In this document: positions 8,746 to 17,556 of the stretch, piece by piece | Layout of the letters: each line of letters begins with the position of its first letter | Position numbering within the stretch: the stretch's first letter is position 1 | Assembly (NCBI RefSeq): GCF_003663825.1 | Contig: NZ_RCCC01000001.1 | Span: 4,100,501-4,164,500, forward strand | DNA: 64,000 nt | Direction: 5' to 3' | DNA from: Acidovorax sp. 106 | GTDB lineage: Bacteria; Pseudomonadota; Gammaproteobacteria; Burkholderiales; Burkholderiaceae_C | The notes under the pieces: generated by a model | What the model was told of the DNA's origin: nothing | Database searches by the model: none | Seen by the model: the letters and a program-made list of their open reading frames with translations, nothing else | Program-made: the position numbers and the translations under genes

Positions 8746-10881
8746 TCATTGCGCCGCGCACTGGCCCTGAAATTGGGCCAACCGCTGCGCAAAGGGCTCC
8801 AGCACCAGCGTCTCGTCCGCTCCCACCGGGGCACTGGTGCGAATCTGCAGCCCCTGGGCGCATAGCAGTTGCTGCATCTCGGTCTGGGCGATCATGCCGT
8901 GCGCCATCAGTGCGCTGACCAGGGCGTTGAGCGTTGCCTGGTGTTCGCTCAGCAGTGCTTGCGCGCGCTGGTACTGCGTTTGCAACAGGGCTTCAATGGC
9001 AGCGTTGCTGGGTGCGACATCGGTGTTGATGTGGTTGTCCATTTCCAGCGTCACATCGGTGCGGCTGATGCGGCCATCAAAACCCAGGTGCCTGACATAG
9101 CGGGCGGCCTCAGCGGTGACCTGCTTGTAGTCCTGCTCGGCACCAGTGGTGCAGGCCATCTCGCCAAACACCATGGCTTCGGCCACGCGCCCGGCCAGGC
9201 CCACGCACATCATGTCCAGTGCGTTTTGCCGCGTGGTGACCTTCAGGCCCGCAAAGCTGTTGTAGCCGCCCTCGAACGAGGCAATGTTGATCTTGACCTC
9301 TTGCGGCGCCTGGCCAAACAACAGGCAGTACACCAGCGCATGGCCCGCTTCGTGCACCGCCAGCAGCGCCCGAAAATCGGCATTGGCCCGCTGCTTGAGC
9401 CGGTTCAGTTCCAAAGAGACTGCAAAGCGGCTCTCTCGCTCGGTTCCGCTCGCGTTCCGCCCGGACACCCGCAATTCGCGCTTGTCTGGGCTCAGGCCAA
9501 TGGCAAATGTCTGGGCCAGGGGCAATTGTTGTTCGAGCACCCACAGCGCTGCATTCACCAAGTTGGCGCTGAGGATGGCGTGCACCGAAGAAAACAGCGG
9601 CCGCGTGCCCTGCGCCGGAAACACTGCGTTGGCGTACAGCTCATCGCGCAGGTCTTGCCCGATGTGGAACTGCACACCACATTGGGCGGCAATGTCGTGC
9701 ACATAGCGGTGGCACAGATTCTGGATGAGGCGCTCGTACGTGGCTTTGCTGAACGAGGGGTAGATCACATGCTCGTTGCCCAGCCGCGCAATTTGCTCGG
9801 GCTTGAAGCGCTCGCCCAGCGCCTTTTTCACGTCGATGAGCGAGAGCTTGCGGGTCAGGCGGTGAAAGATATCGGCGTCGGTGTCGCAGTCTTCCACGCG
9901 CTGTGCGGTCTCGTGGTACATCTCGTCCAGGTTGCCGCACACAAACACCAGCAGCTTGCTGTAGTCCGTCTCCCAGGCCTGGCTGGACTGCTGGAACCGG
10001 GTGTACAGCGACTGCACCTTGCCGGGCGGCCACTGCATGATCTCGCCCAGGGGCTCTTGCAGCTTGAGCATGCGTTTGAGTTCCTGCGCGTCCCATGCGT
10101 CCAGCTGAAAGCGGTAGGCTGCCTTTCCTGCGCGTTTTTCGTCTTCCTCGTCCTCGGCCCGCTCTGCGTCGTACTGGGCATCGGCCAGCTTGCGCTCGAT
10201 GTTGGACAGCGCGCTGAGCGCAGGTGGCAGGCGCCCGTCGGACAGCAGCGTCCACACGTCCTGGTAGCGCTCCACCTTCACATCCCCACCTTTGGTGTCC
10301 ACCGTGCGAAAGCGCTGGAATTCGTCCAGCACCAGCATGCCCGGTGCGCCTTCGTGGATGCCAGAGTCACCCAGCATGCCTGAGATGGTGGAGCTGCGGT
10401 AGCTCGCGCCGTGGCTGAAGCCGTCCATCTGCACTTCAACAAAGCGGTCGTAAAAGCCCAGCAGCTGGGCCAAGCGCCGCGTGAGCTGGGTCTTGCCTGT
10501 GCCCGTCAATCCCCAAAGGCAGACGATGACCGGGCGGCTGATGAGCTGTGGCAGCACGTACCAGGCGCGGATGGCGTCGATGACACGGTCAATCACATCG
10601 TCGATGCCAAACAGCTCTGCCTTGAGCTGCGCAGCGGCATGGGCCAGGGTTTGCTGGCGCAAGGCCAGCGTGGCTGTGGTGGGCGGGTTGTGCGAGATGG
10701 GCTGGCCAGATGGGTCGGATGGGATGGATAGGCCCTGGACAGCTTGGGCTGCCGCAGCACCTGCCTTTGCCTGCGCCGCCCCTGCGGGCTGGTGAGGGCC
10801 GAAGCCCTGGGTGAGCCGCCCCTGCAGCCCGTGGGCTCCATGCAAGAGCGACCCGTTGGAGTACGGATTCGTTTCAGTCAT
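8746..10881 (-). CDS. Soluble Clp-like AAA+ ATPase fused to an FtsH-type (M41) metallopeptidase
   Basis: 711 residues. Residues 1-70 are low-complexity. An AAA+ module follows with Walker A GLTGTGKT (124-131), Walker B MLVLDEF (182-188), a sensor-1 asparagine near 317, and a Clp/HslU-like box ERFKPEQIARLGN (358-369). A long charged helical insert at about 225-290 interrupts the module. The C-terminal half is an M41 peptidase: zinc motif HEAGH at 510-514 and TTGAEQD at 578-584 supplying the probable third ligand, as in FtsH. No transmembrane segment is visible, unlike true FtsH, and the ATPase resembles the Clp type rather than the FtsH type. I infer a cytosolic ATP-dependent protease. The start overlaps the preceding 81-codon gene by 8 bp, implying coupling. 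Confidence 0.85.
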   Translation of the reverse strand: MTETNPYSNGSLLHGAHGLQGRLTQGFGPHQPAGAAQAKAGAAAAQAVQGLSIPSDPSGQPISHNPPTTATLALRQQTLAHAAAQLKAELFGIDDVIDRVIDAIRAWYVLPQLISRPVIVCLWGLTGTGKTQLTRRLAQLLGFYDRFVEVQMDGFSHGASYRSSTISGMLGDSGIHEGAPGMLVLDEFQRFRTVDTKGGDVKVERYQDVWTLLSDGRLPPALSALSNIERKLADAQYDAERAEDEEDEKRAGKAAYRFQLDAWDAQELKRMLKLQEPLGEIMQWPPGKVQSLYTRFQQSSQAWETDYSKLLVFVCGNLDEMYHETAQRVEDCDTDADIFHRLTRKLSLIDVKKALGERFKPEQIARLGNEHVIYPSFSKATYERLIQNLCHRYVHDIAAQCGVQFHIGQDLRDELYANAVFPAQGTRPLFSSVHAILSANLVNAALWVLEQQLPLAQTFAIGLSPDKRELRVSGRNASGTERESRFAVSLELNRLKQRANADFRALLAVHEAGHALVYCLLFGQAPQEVKINIASFEGGYNSFAGLKVTTRQNALDMMCVGLAGRVAEAMVFGEMACTTGAEQDYKQVTAEAARYVRHLGFDGRISRTDVTLEMDNHINTDVAPSNAAIEALLQTQYQRAQALLSEHQATLNALVSALMAHGMIAQTEMQQLLCAQGLQIRTSAPVGADETLVLEPFAQRLAQFQGQCAAQ

Positions 10882-11119
10882 TGAATATTTGGTTTTGAAT
10901 CGCCTTGCGCAAGGCGACGTTGTCCGCACGGCGCTGGGCCCCACGGGTTCGGATGTGCTTGCCCGCCGCGCTGGACAGGCTGCGTTGGGCCATGGCGGCG
11001 GCTACAGGGTTTCGGGGCGGGCCCGAGGCTTCGAGTTTCAGCACCAGGGGCTGCTTCATGCGGCGCAGCTTTTTGATCTCACCCTGGGCGTATGCCCGAG
11101 ACAGTTTTTTTGCACTCAT
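10874..11119 (-). CDS. Small highly basic protein coupled to the AAA-M41 protease
   Basis: 81 residues, very rich in Lys and Arg, with no Cys and no membrane segment. The N-terminus MSAKKLSRAYAQGEIKKLRR and the C-terminal part, rich in Arg and Ala, are both likely helical. I do not recognise a named family. It ends inside the start of the protease gene (shared ATGACTGA), so the two are co-translated. It may be an adaptor, a substrate or a nucleic-acid-binding partner of the protease; none of these is shown by the sequence. The start has only a weak GGAA about 10 bases upstream. A terminator-like hairpin ends about 20 nt before the start codon. Confidence 0.7.
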   Translation of the reverse strand: MSAKKLSRAYAQGEIKKLRRMKQPLVLKLEASGPPRNPVAAAMAQRSLSSAAGKHIRTRGAQRRADNVALRKAIQNQIFND

Positions 11120-11139
11120 ACGTTGTGCGTTCCACAAAC

Positions 11140-11168
11140 AAAAAACCCCGGCGATGTAGCCAGGGCTT
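11140..11168 (-). terminator. Intrinsic terminator in the leader of the AAA-M41 operon (attenuator)
   Basis: On the minus strand a stem of about 9 bp (GCCCTGGC pairing with GCCGGGGT, two wobbles, loop TACATC) is followed directly by six Ts. It lies downstream of a likely promoter and leader peptide but about 20 nt before the start of the 81-codon gene, so it would stop transcription before the operon. Confidence 0.7.
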
Positions 11169-11172
11169 GTGG

Positions 11173-11241
11173 AGCGCAAAGTAAAGCGCTGAGCCTTGGC
11201 TGAACTGAGTGTGCACAGTCCAGCCGGGGCGGTGGACTGTG
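11173..11241 (-). promoter_or_regulatory. Leader hairpins between leader peptide and terminator
   Basis: An exact 9-bp stem CACAGTCCA (11214-11222) and TGGACTGTG (11233-11241) begins one nucleotide after the leader-peptide stop in transcript order. A second small stem, AGCGC/GCGCT (11173-11177 and 11186-11190), lies between it and the terminator. A ribosome at the leader stop would mask the first stem, the usual arrangement in attenuators. Confidence 0.55.
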
Positions 11242-11242
11242 G

Positions 11243-11272
11243 TCAGGTGTGTGCGAAGAAGTTGGCAGACAT
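11243..11272 (-). CDS. Leader peptide MSANFFAHT
   Basis: A 9-codon reading frame with a near-perfect Shine-Dalgarno GGAGGT (11279-11284) six bases upstream of ATG. It encodes Met-Ser-Ala-Asn-Phe-Phe-Ala-His-Thr and stops one base before the leader hairpin. Its size, strong ribosome site and position ahead of a terminator are those of a regulatory leader peptide. Two adjacent Phe codons could be control codons, but that is weak evidence for phenylalanine sensing. Confidence 0.55.
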   Translation of the reverse strand: MSANFFAHT

Positions 11273-11336
11273 ATCGGGACCTCCAGTGCTTTCAGCGCCG
11301 TGCCGGGGTGGCTGGCTTTGCTTGAAAGAAGGCGCG

Positions 11337-11365
11337 ATTGTGGCGGCGTGGAGCCTCGCCTGCAA
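11337..11365 (-). promoter_or_regulatory. Candidate promoter of the attenuated AAA-M41 operon
   Basis: Minus strand: TTGCAG, 17-bp spacer, CACAAT. Transcription would start near 11330 and give a leader of about 210 nt that contains the leader peptide and hairpins. Confidence 0.4.
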
Positions 11366-11451
11366 GCCAAATGGCCAGAACGCGGCGAAAAATGTCGCGT
11401 CAAACGCACAAAACAGGGGGGCCGGGCGCCTTGGCACAGGGGCGCGCTGCC

Positions 11452-11457
11452 GATAAT
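11452..11457 (+). promoter_or_regulatory. Candidate -10 box of hrpA
   Basis: GATAAT lies 8 bases before the hrpA ATG, with TTGGCA 15 bp upstream. If used, the transcript would begin at or next to the start codon (leaderless). No Shine-Dalgarno is evident. Confidence 0.35.
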
Positions 11458-11465
11458 GCGGGGCT

Positions 11466-14400
11466 ATGTCTTCTTCTGATCCGCGTTTGTCCGAGCTTTC
11501 CCCCGCTTCTGCCCCGCCTGGTGCCCAGCCCATATCCCCCCTGCGCATCACGTTCCCCGAATCCCTGCCCGTGTCGGGCAAGCGCGAAGAAATCATGGAG
11601 GCCATCGCCAAGCACCAGGTCATCATTGTTTGCGGGGAGACTGGCTCGGGCAAAACCACCCAGCTGCCCAAGATTGCGCTGGCGCTGGGCCGGGGCAAGT
11701 GCAACGCCAAACCTGGCCAGAAAGGCCAGCTCATCGGCCATACCCAGCCGCGCCGCATTGCCGCCAGCAGCGTGGCTAAGCGCATTGCCGAAGAGCTGAA
11801 CACGCCGCTCGGTGACGTGGTGGGCTTCAAGGTGCGCTTCCAGGACCGCCTGAGCCGCGATGCCTCCGTTAAGCTCATGACCGACGGTATCTTGCTGGCC
11901 GAGACGCAGACCGATCCTCTGCTCAAGAATTACGACACCATCATCATCGACGAGGCGCACGAACGCAGCCTCAACATCGACTTCCTGCTGGGCTACATCC
12001 GCCAGATCCTGCCGCGCCGGCCGGACCTCAAGGTCATCGTGACCTCGGCCACCATCGACGCCGACCGGTTTGCCAAGCATTTCGAAAGCGCCAAGGGCCC
12101 CGCCCCCGTCATCATGGTGTCGGGCCGCACCTTCCCGGTCGAGCAGCGCTACCGCCCGTTTGAAGACAGCCGCGACTACGGTCTTAACGAAGCCATTGCC
12201 GATGGCGTAGACGAACTCTGGCAGGGCAACGCGGCGGGCGACATCCTGGTCTTTCTGCCTGGCGAGCGCGAGATCCGCGAAGCGGCCGACCACCTGCGCA
12301 AGCACCTGTCGCACCAGCCCGTGATGCGCAATGCCGAGGTGCTGCCGCTGTTCGCACGCCTGTCGCAGGCGGAGCAGGACCGAATCTTTGACGGCCACAC
12401 GGGCCGCCGCATTGTGCTGGCCACCAACGTGGCCGAAACCTCGCTCACCGTGCCGGGCGTCCGGTACGTCATTGACGCAGGCACAGCGCGCGTCAAGCGC
12501 TACAGTTTTAGAAGCAAGGTGGAGCAGCTGCTGGTCGAGCCCGTCAGCCAGGCCGCCGCGAACCAGCGTGCTGGCCGCTGCGGCCGGGTGGCCAACGGCA
12601 TCTGCATTCGCCTGTACGACGAGGCCGGTTTCAATGGCCGCCCCCGTTTTACCGACCCCGAAATCCTGCGGTCATCGCTGGCAGGCGTCATCCTGCGCAT
12701 GAAGTCGCTGCACCTGGGCGACGTGACGCAGTTCCCCTTCATCGAGGCGCCCTCGGGCCGCGCGATTGCCGACGGCTACCAGCTACTGGCCGAGCTGGGC
12801 GCCGTGGACGACGCGAACGAACTCACACCGATGGGCGTGGAGCTGTCGCGCTTGCCGCTGGACCCGCGCGTGGGCCGCATGATCATCGAGGCGCGCGACC
12901 GCAAGGCGCTCGATGAAGTGCTGGTGATTGCCAGCGCCCTGAGCGTGCAGGACGTGCGCGACCGCCCCATGGAGGCGCAGCAGCAGGCCGACCAGGCGCA
13001 CGCCAAGTTCGACGACGACAAGAGCGAGTTCAGCGGCTACCTCAAGCTGTGGAAGTGGATCAACGAGGCCCGGGGCGGCGCGCCCAGCCTGCCATCGGCC
13101 CGTGCCCAAAAGGCCATGGCCGCGCAGAAAGCGCCGTCGCAGGCCTTCTTGCCGGTGGCGCAGCGCAGCAGCGGCGCAAGCCCTGTGGAGGCCCCGCCCA
13201 GTGTTACCGCCACCGCACCCGCCGCCACCCACAAGCTCAGCAACCGCCAATACGAGCAGTTGCTGCGCCAGAACTTCATCAGCATCCGGCGCCTGCGCGA
13301 GTGGCGCGACATCCACACCCAACTGCTCACAGTGGTCACCGAGCACAAGTGGCAGATCAACACCCAGCCCGCCAGCTATGAGCAGCTGCACCTGTCGATG
13401 CTGGCCGGGCTGCTGGGCAACGTGGGCGCTAAGAGTGACGAAGAAGACTGGTACCTGGGCGCGCGCGGCATCAAGTTCTACAAACACCCCGGTGCGCACC
13501 TGAACAAGAAGCCCGGCCGCTGGATCGTGGCGTCGGAACTGGTAGAGACAACGCGCCTGTTTGGCCGGGGCATTGCCGCCATTGAGCCGCAGTGGCTGGA
13601 GCAGATTGGCGGGCATGTGCTGCGCAAGCAACTGCTCGACCCGCACTGGGAGAAGAAGTCTGCCGAGGTGGTGGCGCTGGAGCGCGCCACGCTCTACGGC
13701 ATCGTGGTCTACAACAACCGCCGCGTGAACTTCGGCAAGGTAGACCCGCATGCCGCGCGCGAGGTGTTCATCCGCGAGGCTCTGGTGGGCGGCAACTGGG
13801 AAACCAAGCTGCCGTTTCTGGCCGCCAACCAGAAGCTCATCGCCAAGGTCGAAGAACTGGAGCACAAGTCCCGCCGGCAGGACGTGCTGGTGGACGACGA
13901 ATTGATCTACGCCTTCTACGACCAGCAACTGCCGCCCGAGGTGTGCAGTGGCCACAGTTTTGAAGCCTGGTACCGCGACGAAAGCCGCAAGAACCCCGAC
14001 CTGCTGAAGCTCACCCGCGAAGAGCTGATGCGCCACGAGGCCGCAGGCATCACCACCAACGCCTTCCCCAAGACCGTGCGCTTGGGCGGCGTGGACTGCG
14101 CCGCCACCTATCTGCACGAACCTGGCGACGCGCGCGACGGCATCACCGTGACCATCCCGCTCTTTGTGCTCAATCAGGTGAGCGACGAGCGTTGCGAATG
14201 GCTGGTGCCCGGCATGCTCAAGGACAAGATCCAGGCGCTGCTCAAAAGCCTGCACCAGCGCCCGCGCAGCCGCTTCGTGCCGCTGCCCGAGTCGGCCGCG
14301 CGGCTGGCCGAGCTGTTCAACGCGCCTGAGCGTTTTGGCACCGGCAGCCTGACGGACGCACTGCTCAAGCAGGTGCGCGACGAGACCTCGCTCGATGTGA

Positions 14401-15566
14401 AGCGCGCCGACTTCAAGCTCGACATGCTCAGCCCGCATTTGTTCATGAACTTCCGCGTGGTGGACGAACATGGCCGCCAGCTCGGTCACGGCCGCAACCT
14501 GGGCGCACTCAAGGCCGAGTGGGGCGCCAAAGCGCGCGGTGCGTTCCAGGCGCTGGCGGGGCTCAAGCTCGGTGATGCGGCGGCGCAGGGCGCAAAATCT
14601 GAATCAAATTCGGCCCCAGCGCTTGATAATAAAGCGCAAGCAGCTATCAAATCAGGAGTAAAAGGCGCAGCCCCCATTGCGGCGAAACCCGCAAGCGCTG
14701 CGCCATCGGCCCCAGCAGGCCAGCGCTACACCACCTGGACATTCGGCGAGCTGCCTGAACTCATGGAGATCAGGAAGGCCGGTCAGACGCTGATCGGCTT
14801 CCCGGCGCTCATCGACGGCCGCGACGCCGTGACCATCGAAGTCTTCGACGAACCCGAGGTGGCCGCCGCCAAACACCGCGCGGGCCTGCGCCGCCTGTTT
14901 GCGCTGCAGATCAAAGATGCGCTCAAGTACCTCGAAAAGAACATCCCCGACCTGCAGAAGATGGCCGTGGCCTACATGCCGCTGGGTACCCAGGAAGAGC
15001 TGCGCACCCAGATCATCGACGTGGCCCTGGACCGCGCTTTTCTGCTGGACCCGCTGCCCACCGACGAGTACGCCTTCAAGCGCCGCGTGGAAGAGGGCAG
15101 GGGCCGCCTCACTCTGATCGCCAACGAGGTCGCGCGTCTGGCCTCCACCATCCTCACCGAATACGCGGCTGCCGCCCGCAAGATCAAGGACACCAAGAAC
15201 GCGCCCGACGCCACAGCAGACGCGCTGCAGCAGCTACAACGCCTGGTGCCCAAGAACTTCATCGCCGTGGCTCCCTGGGCGCAGCTGGCCCACTATGCCC
15301 GCTACCTCAAGGCCATCACCCTGCGCCTGGACAAATACCGCGCCGACCCCGCCCGCGACGCCGCCAAACTGGCCGAACTGCGTCCGCAGGAGCAGCGTTA
15401 CTGGCGCCTGGTGGCCGAGCGCAAGGGGGCGGTGGATGCGCGCATGCAAGAGCTGCGCTGGCTGCTGGAGGAGCTGCGTGTGAGCTTCTTCGCGCAGGAG
15501 CTGCGCACACCCCAGCCGGTGAGCGTGAAGCGGCTGGACAAGCTGTGGGCGCAGATCCAGAGTTGA
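11466..15566 (+). CDS. hrpA: ATP-dependent RNA helicase HrpA
   Basis: 1366 residues, the length expected for HrpA. DEAH-box helicase motifs: Walker A GETGSGKT (57-64), DEAH (162-165), SAT (194-196), then motifs V and VI near QRAGRCGR. The helicase-associated and OB-fold regions and the long C-terminal DUF3418 region follow. The family unwinds RNA and takes part in mRNA processing and rescue of collided ribosomes. One oddity: about residues 1047-1064 are encoded by an interspersed DNA repeat inserted in frame in an Ala/Lys-rich linker before the C-terminal domain. Confidence 0.95.
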   Translation: MSSSDPRLSELSPASAPPGAQPISPLRITFPESLPVSGKREEIMEAIAKHQVIIVCGETGSGKTTQLPKIALALGRGKCNAKPGQKGQLIGHTQPRRIAASSVAKRIAEELNTPLGDVVGFKVRFQDRLSRDASVKLMTDGILLAETQTDPLLKNYDTIIIDEAHERSLNIDFLLGYIRQILPRRPDLKVIVTSATIDADRFAKHFESAKGPAPVIMVSGRTFPVEQRYRPFEDSRDYGLNEAIADGVDELWQGNAAGDILVFLPGEREIREAADHLRKHLSHQPVMRNAEVLPLFARLSQAEQDRIFDGHTGRRIVLATNVAETSLTVPGVRYVIDAGTARVKRYSFRSKVEQLLVEPVSQAAANQRAGRCGRVANGICIRLYDEAGFNGRPRFTDPEILRSSLAGVILRMKSLHLGDVTQFPFIEAPSGRAIADGYQLLAELGAVDDANELTPMGVELSRLPLDPRVGRMIIEARDRKALDEVLVIASALSVQDVRDRPMEAQQQADQAHAKFDDDKSEFSGYLKLWKWINEARGGAPSLPSARAQKAMAAQKAPSQAFLPVAQRSSGASPVEAPPSVTATAPAATHKLSNRQYEQLLRQNFISIRRLREWRDIHTQLLTVVTEHKWQINTQPASYEQLHLSMLAGLLGNVGAKSDEEDWYLGARGIKFYKHPGAHLNKKPGRWIVASELVETTRLFGRGIAAIEPQWLEQIGGHVLRKQLLDPHWEKKSAEVVALERATLYGIVVYNNRRVNFGKVDPHAAREVFIREALVGGNWETKLPFLAANQKLIAKVEELEHKSRRQDVLVDDELIYAFYDQQLPPEVCSGHSFEAWYRDESRKNPDLLKLTREELMRHEAAGITTNAFPKTVRLGGVDCAATYLHEPGDARDGITVTIPLFVLNQVSDERCEWLVPGMLKDKIQALLKSLHQRPRSRFVPLPESAARLAELFNAPERFGTGSLTDALLKQVRDETSLDVKRADFKLDMLSPHLFMNFRVVDEHGRQLGHGRNLGALKAEWGAKARGAFQALAGLKLGDAAAQGAKSESNSAPALDNKAQAAIKSGVKGAAPIAAKPASAAPSAPAGQRYTTWTFGELPELMEIRKAGQTLIGFPALIDGRDAVTIEVFDEPEVAAAKHRAGLRRLFALQIKDALKYLEKNIPDLQKMAVAYMPLGTQEELRTQIIDVALDRAFLLDPLPTDEYAFKRRVEEGRGRLTLIANEVARLASTILTEYAAAARKIKDTKNAPDATADALQQLQRLVPKNFIAVAPWAQLAHYARYLKAITLRLDKYRADPARDAAKLAELRPQEQRYWRLVAERKGAVDARMQELRWLLEELRVSFFAQELRTPQPVSVKRLDKLWAQIQS
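14604..14657 (+). repeat. Two-hairpin interspersed repeat, copy B, inside hrpA
   Basis: Begins TCAAATT, then CAGCGCTTGAT...AAAGCGCAAG and CAGCTATCAAATC, matching the plan of the intergenic copies at 1576 and 25848. It stays in frame, adding a Ser/Ala/Lys-rich linker to HrpA. Confidence 0.65.
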
Positions 15567-15773
15567 TGGCGCGTCGGCTTTCTGTGTCTTGGGGCGGTCT
15601 GCTGTTCGTCATGGTTTGACGATCGCGAGGGCGGTAGCGCGCGTGAGGGAAGGGCGGGTGTTGGACGCCGCAAAATTGCTGTGGTCACTTTGGTGACGCG
15701 GGCGCGGGGCATCCCCCATTGCTCCCCACTGGCGAGGCATCTAGGCTTGCAAGCTCAAGGAGATTTGTAATCC

Positions 15774-17465
15774 ATGCGCTCTCACTACAAGTTCTGGCCC
15801 CATCGCCTGCCCAAGTCCATCACCTTGCCATCCACATCGCTGTGGGATAACTTGGCGATCAGTGCGCGCCGCTATCCAGACAAGGCGGCCCTGGTCTTCT
15901 TTGGGCGGTCGCTGAGCTATCGGCAGTTGATGGAGGGCGCCGAGCGCATGGCAGCCCGGCTGGCTGCGTTGGGCGTGCAGCGGGGTGACCGCGTGGTGCT
16001 GTGCATGCAGAACTGTCCGCAACTGGTGATGGCGCACTTTGCCATCTTGCGGGCCAACGCGGTGGTGGTGCCAGTCAACCCGATGAACCGGGCTGAAGAG
16101 CTCAAGCATTACATCACCGACCCAGATGCCAAGGTGGCCTTCACCACCGGCGACTTGGCGCCAGAACTGGCCAAAGCCAGCAACGCGCTGCCGCCCGCTG
16201 AGCGCCTCGCGCACCTGGTGGTGGCGCAGTTCAGCGATGCGTTCGATGTGGATGTGGCGGGCGCCGATGCGCCGCCTGAGGCTTGGCGCGAATGGTTGGG
16301 CACGCGCCATCCCCTGCCAGCGTTGGACGGTGGCCAGGCCCATGCCTGGACGGAGGCCTTGGCCTGTGTCGATGCGCCGCCTGAACTGGTGGTGGGGCCC
16401 AATGACCTGGCGCTGCTGCCCTACACCAGCGGCACCACGGGCTTGCCCAAGGGCTGCATGCACTTGCACAAAAGCATCATGCACAACGCGGTGGCCAGCA
16501 GCCTGTGGGGCAATGGCTCGGCCGACAATGTGACGCTGGCCGTGGTGCCCATGTTCCATATCACCGGCATGGTGAGCGTGATGCACACGTCCATCTGCTG
16601 CGGCGCCACGCTGGTCATCATGCCCCGGTGGGACCGCGACCTGGCAGGGCGCCTGATTTCGCGTTACCAGGTCACCACCTGGACCAACATTCCCACCATG
16701 GTCATCGACCTGCTGGGCAGCCCGAACTTTGCCAGCTACGACCTGTCGAGCCTGGTCTATATGGGCGGTGGCGGCGCGGCGATGCCGCAAGCAGTAGCGC
16801 AGCGCCTGCTGGAGCAATACGGCCTGCGCTATGCCGAAGGCTACGGCCTGACCGAAACGGCGGCCCCGTCGCACGCCAACCCGCCCGACAGCCCCAAGCA
16901 GCAGTGTTTGGGCATTCCGTTCATGAGCGTGGATGCGCGCGTGGTAGACCCCGACACTCTGCAGGAGGTGCCGGTGGGTGAACAGGGCGAAATCATCATC
17001 CACGGCCCGCAGGTGTTTGAGGGCTACTGGAAGCGGCCAGACGCTACGGCGTCGGCCTTCATCGAGTTCGAGGGCAAGCGCTTTTTCCGCTCTGGCGATT
17101 TGGGGCGCATGGACGGGGATGGCTACTTTTTCCTGACCGATCGCTTGAAGCGCATGATCAATGCCAGCGGCTTTAAGGTGTGGCCTGCGGAGGTCGAGGC
17201 GCTGATGTTCCGCCACCCCGCCATCCAGGAAGCCTGCATCATCGCGAGCAAGGACAGCTACCGGGGGGAGACGGTGAAGGCGGTGGTGGTGCTGCGCGCG
17301 TCGCACAAAGACACGACCGAGCAGCAGATCATGGACTGGTGCCGCGAGAACATGGCGGTCTACAAGGTGCCGCGCATCGTGCAGTTTGTGGATGCGCTGC
17401 CCAAGAGCGGCAGCGGCAAGGTGATGTGGCGCACCCTTCAAGAGCGTGAGGTTGCGTCGAGTTGA
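15774..17465 (+). CDS. AMP-dependent long/medium-chain fatty-acid-CoA ligase
   Basis: 563 residues. This is an ANL-superfamily adenylating enzyme: the AMP/ATP loop YTSGTTGLPKG near residue 220, the GYGLTE core motif, the SGDLG motif, and the C-terminal lysine region PKSGSGKVMWR. The family joins a carboxylic acid to CoA via an acyl-adenylate. The N-terminus resembles the long-chain acyl-CoA synthetases common in Burkholderiales, but substrate chain length cannot be read from the motifs. A strong AAGGAG lies 11 bases before the ATG. It stands alone between hrpA and a convergent PilZ gene. Confidence 0.9.
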   Translation: MRSHYKFWPHRLPKSITLPSTSLWDNLAISARRYPDKAALVFFGRSLSYRQLMEGAERMAARLAALGVQRGDRVVLCMQNCPQLVMAHFAILRANAVVVPVNPMNRAEELKHYITDPDAKVAFTTGDLAPELAKASNALPPAERLAHLVVAQFSDAFDVDVAGADAPPEAWREWLGTRHPLPALDGGQAHAWTEALACVDAPPELVVGPNDLALLPYTSGTTGLPKGCMHLHKSIMHNAVASSLWGNGSADNVTLAVVPMFHITGMVSVMHTSICCGATLVIMPRWDRDLAGRLISRYQVTTWTNIPTMVIDLLGSPNFASYDLSSLVYMGGGGAAMPQAVAQRLLEQYGLRYAEGYGLTETAAPSHANPPDSPKQQCLGIPFMSVDARVVDPDTLQEVPVGEQGEIIIHGPQVFEGYWKRPDATASAFIEFEGKRFFRSGDLGRMDGDGYFFLTDRLKRMINASGFKVWPAEVEALMFRHPAIQEACIIASKDSYRGETVKAVVVLRASHKDTTEQQIMDWCRENMAVYKVPRIVQFVDALPKSGSGKVMWRTLQEREVASS

Positions 17466-17556
17466 CGGGGGGCTCGCGCTACTTTTGCCTTGGCTTTGGG
17501 TGAAATGACGGGTTCGCCAGAGCCAATGGCAGGCTTTTTGTCAGGTGTGAAGTGTG

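Noticed and set aside
11116..11409. 97-codon minus-strand frame over the attenuator region
   Set aside because: No start signal and Pro/Ser/Cys-rich; the short leader peptide in another frame has a far better ribosome site.
15684..15697. Small palindrome GTCAC-TTTG-GTGAC before the acyl-CoA ligase gene
   Set aside because: Only 5-bp arms and no adjacent regulator; too weak to call an operator.
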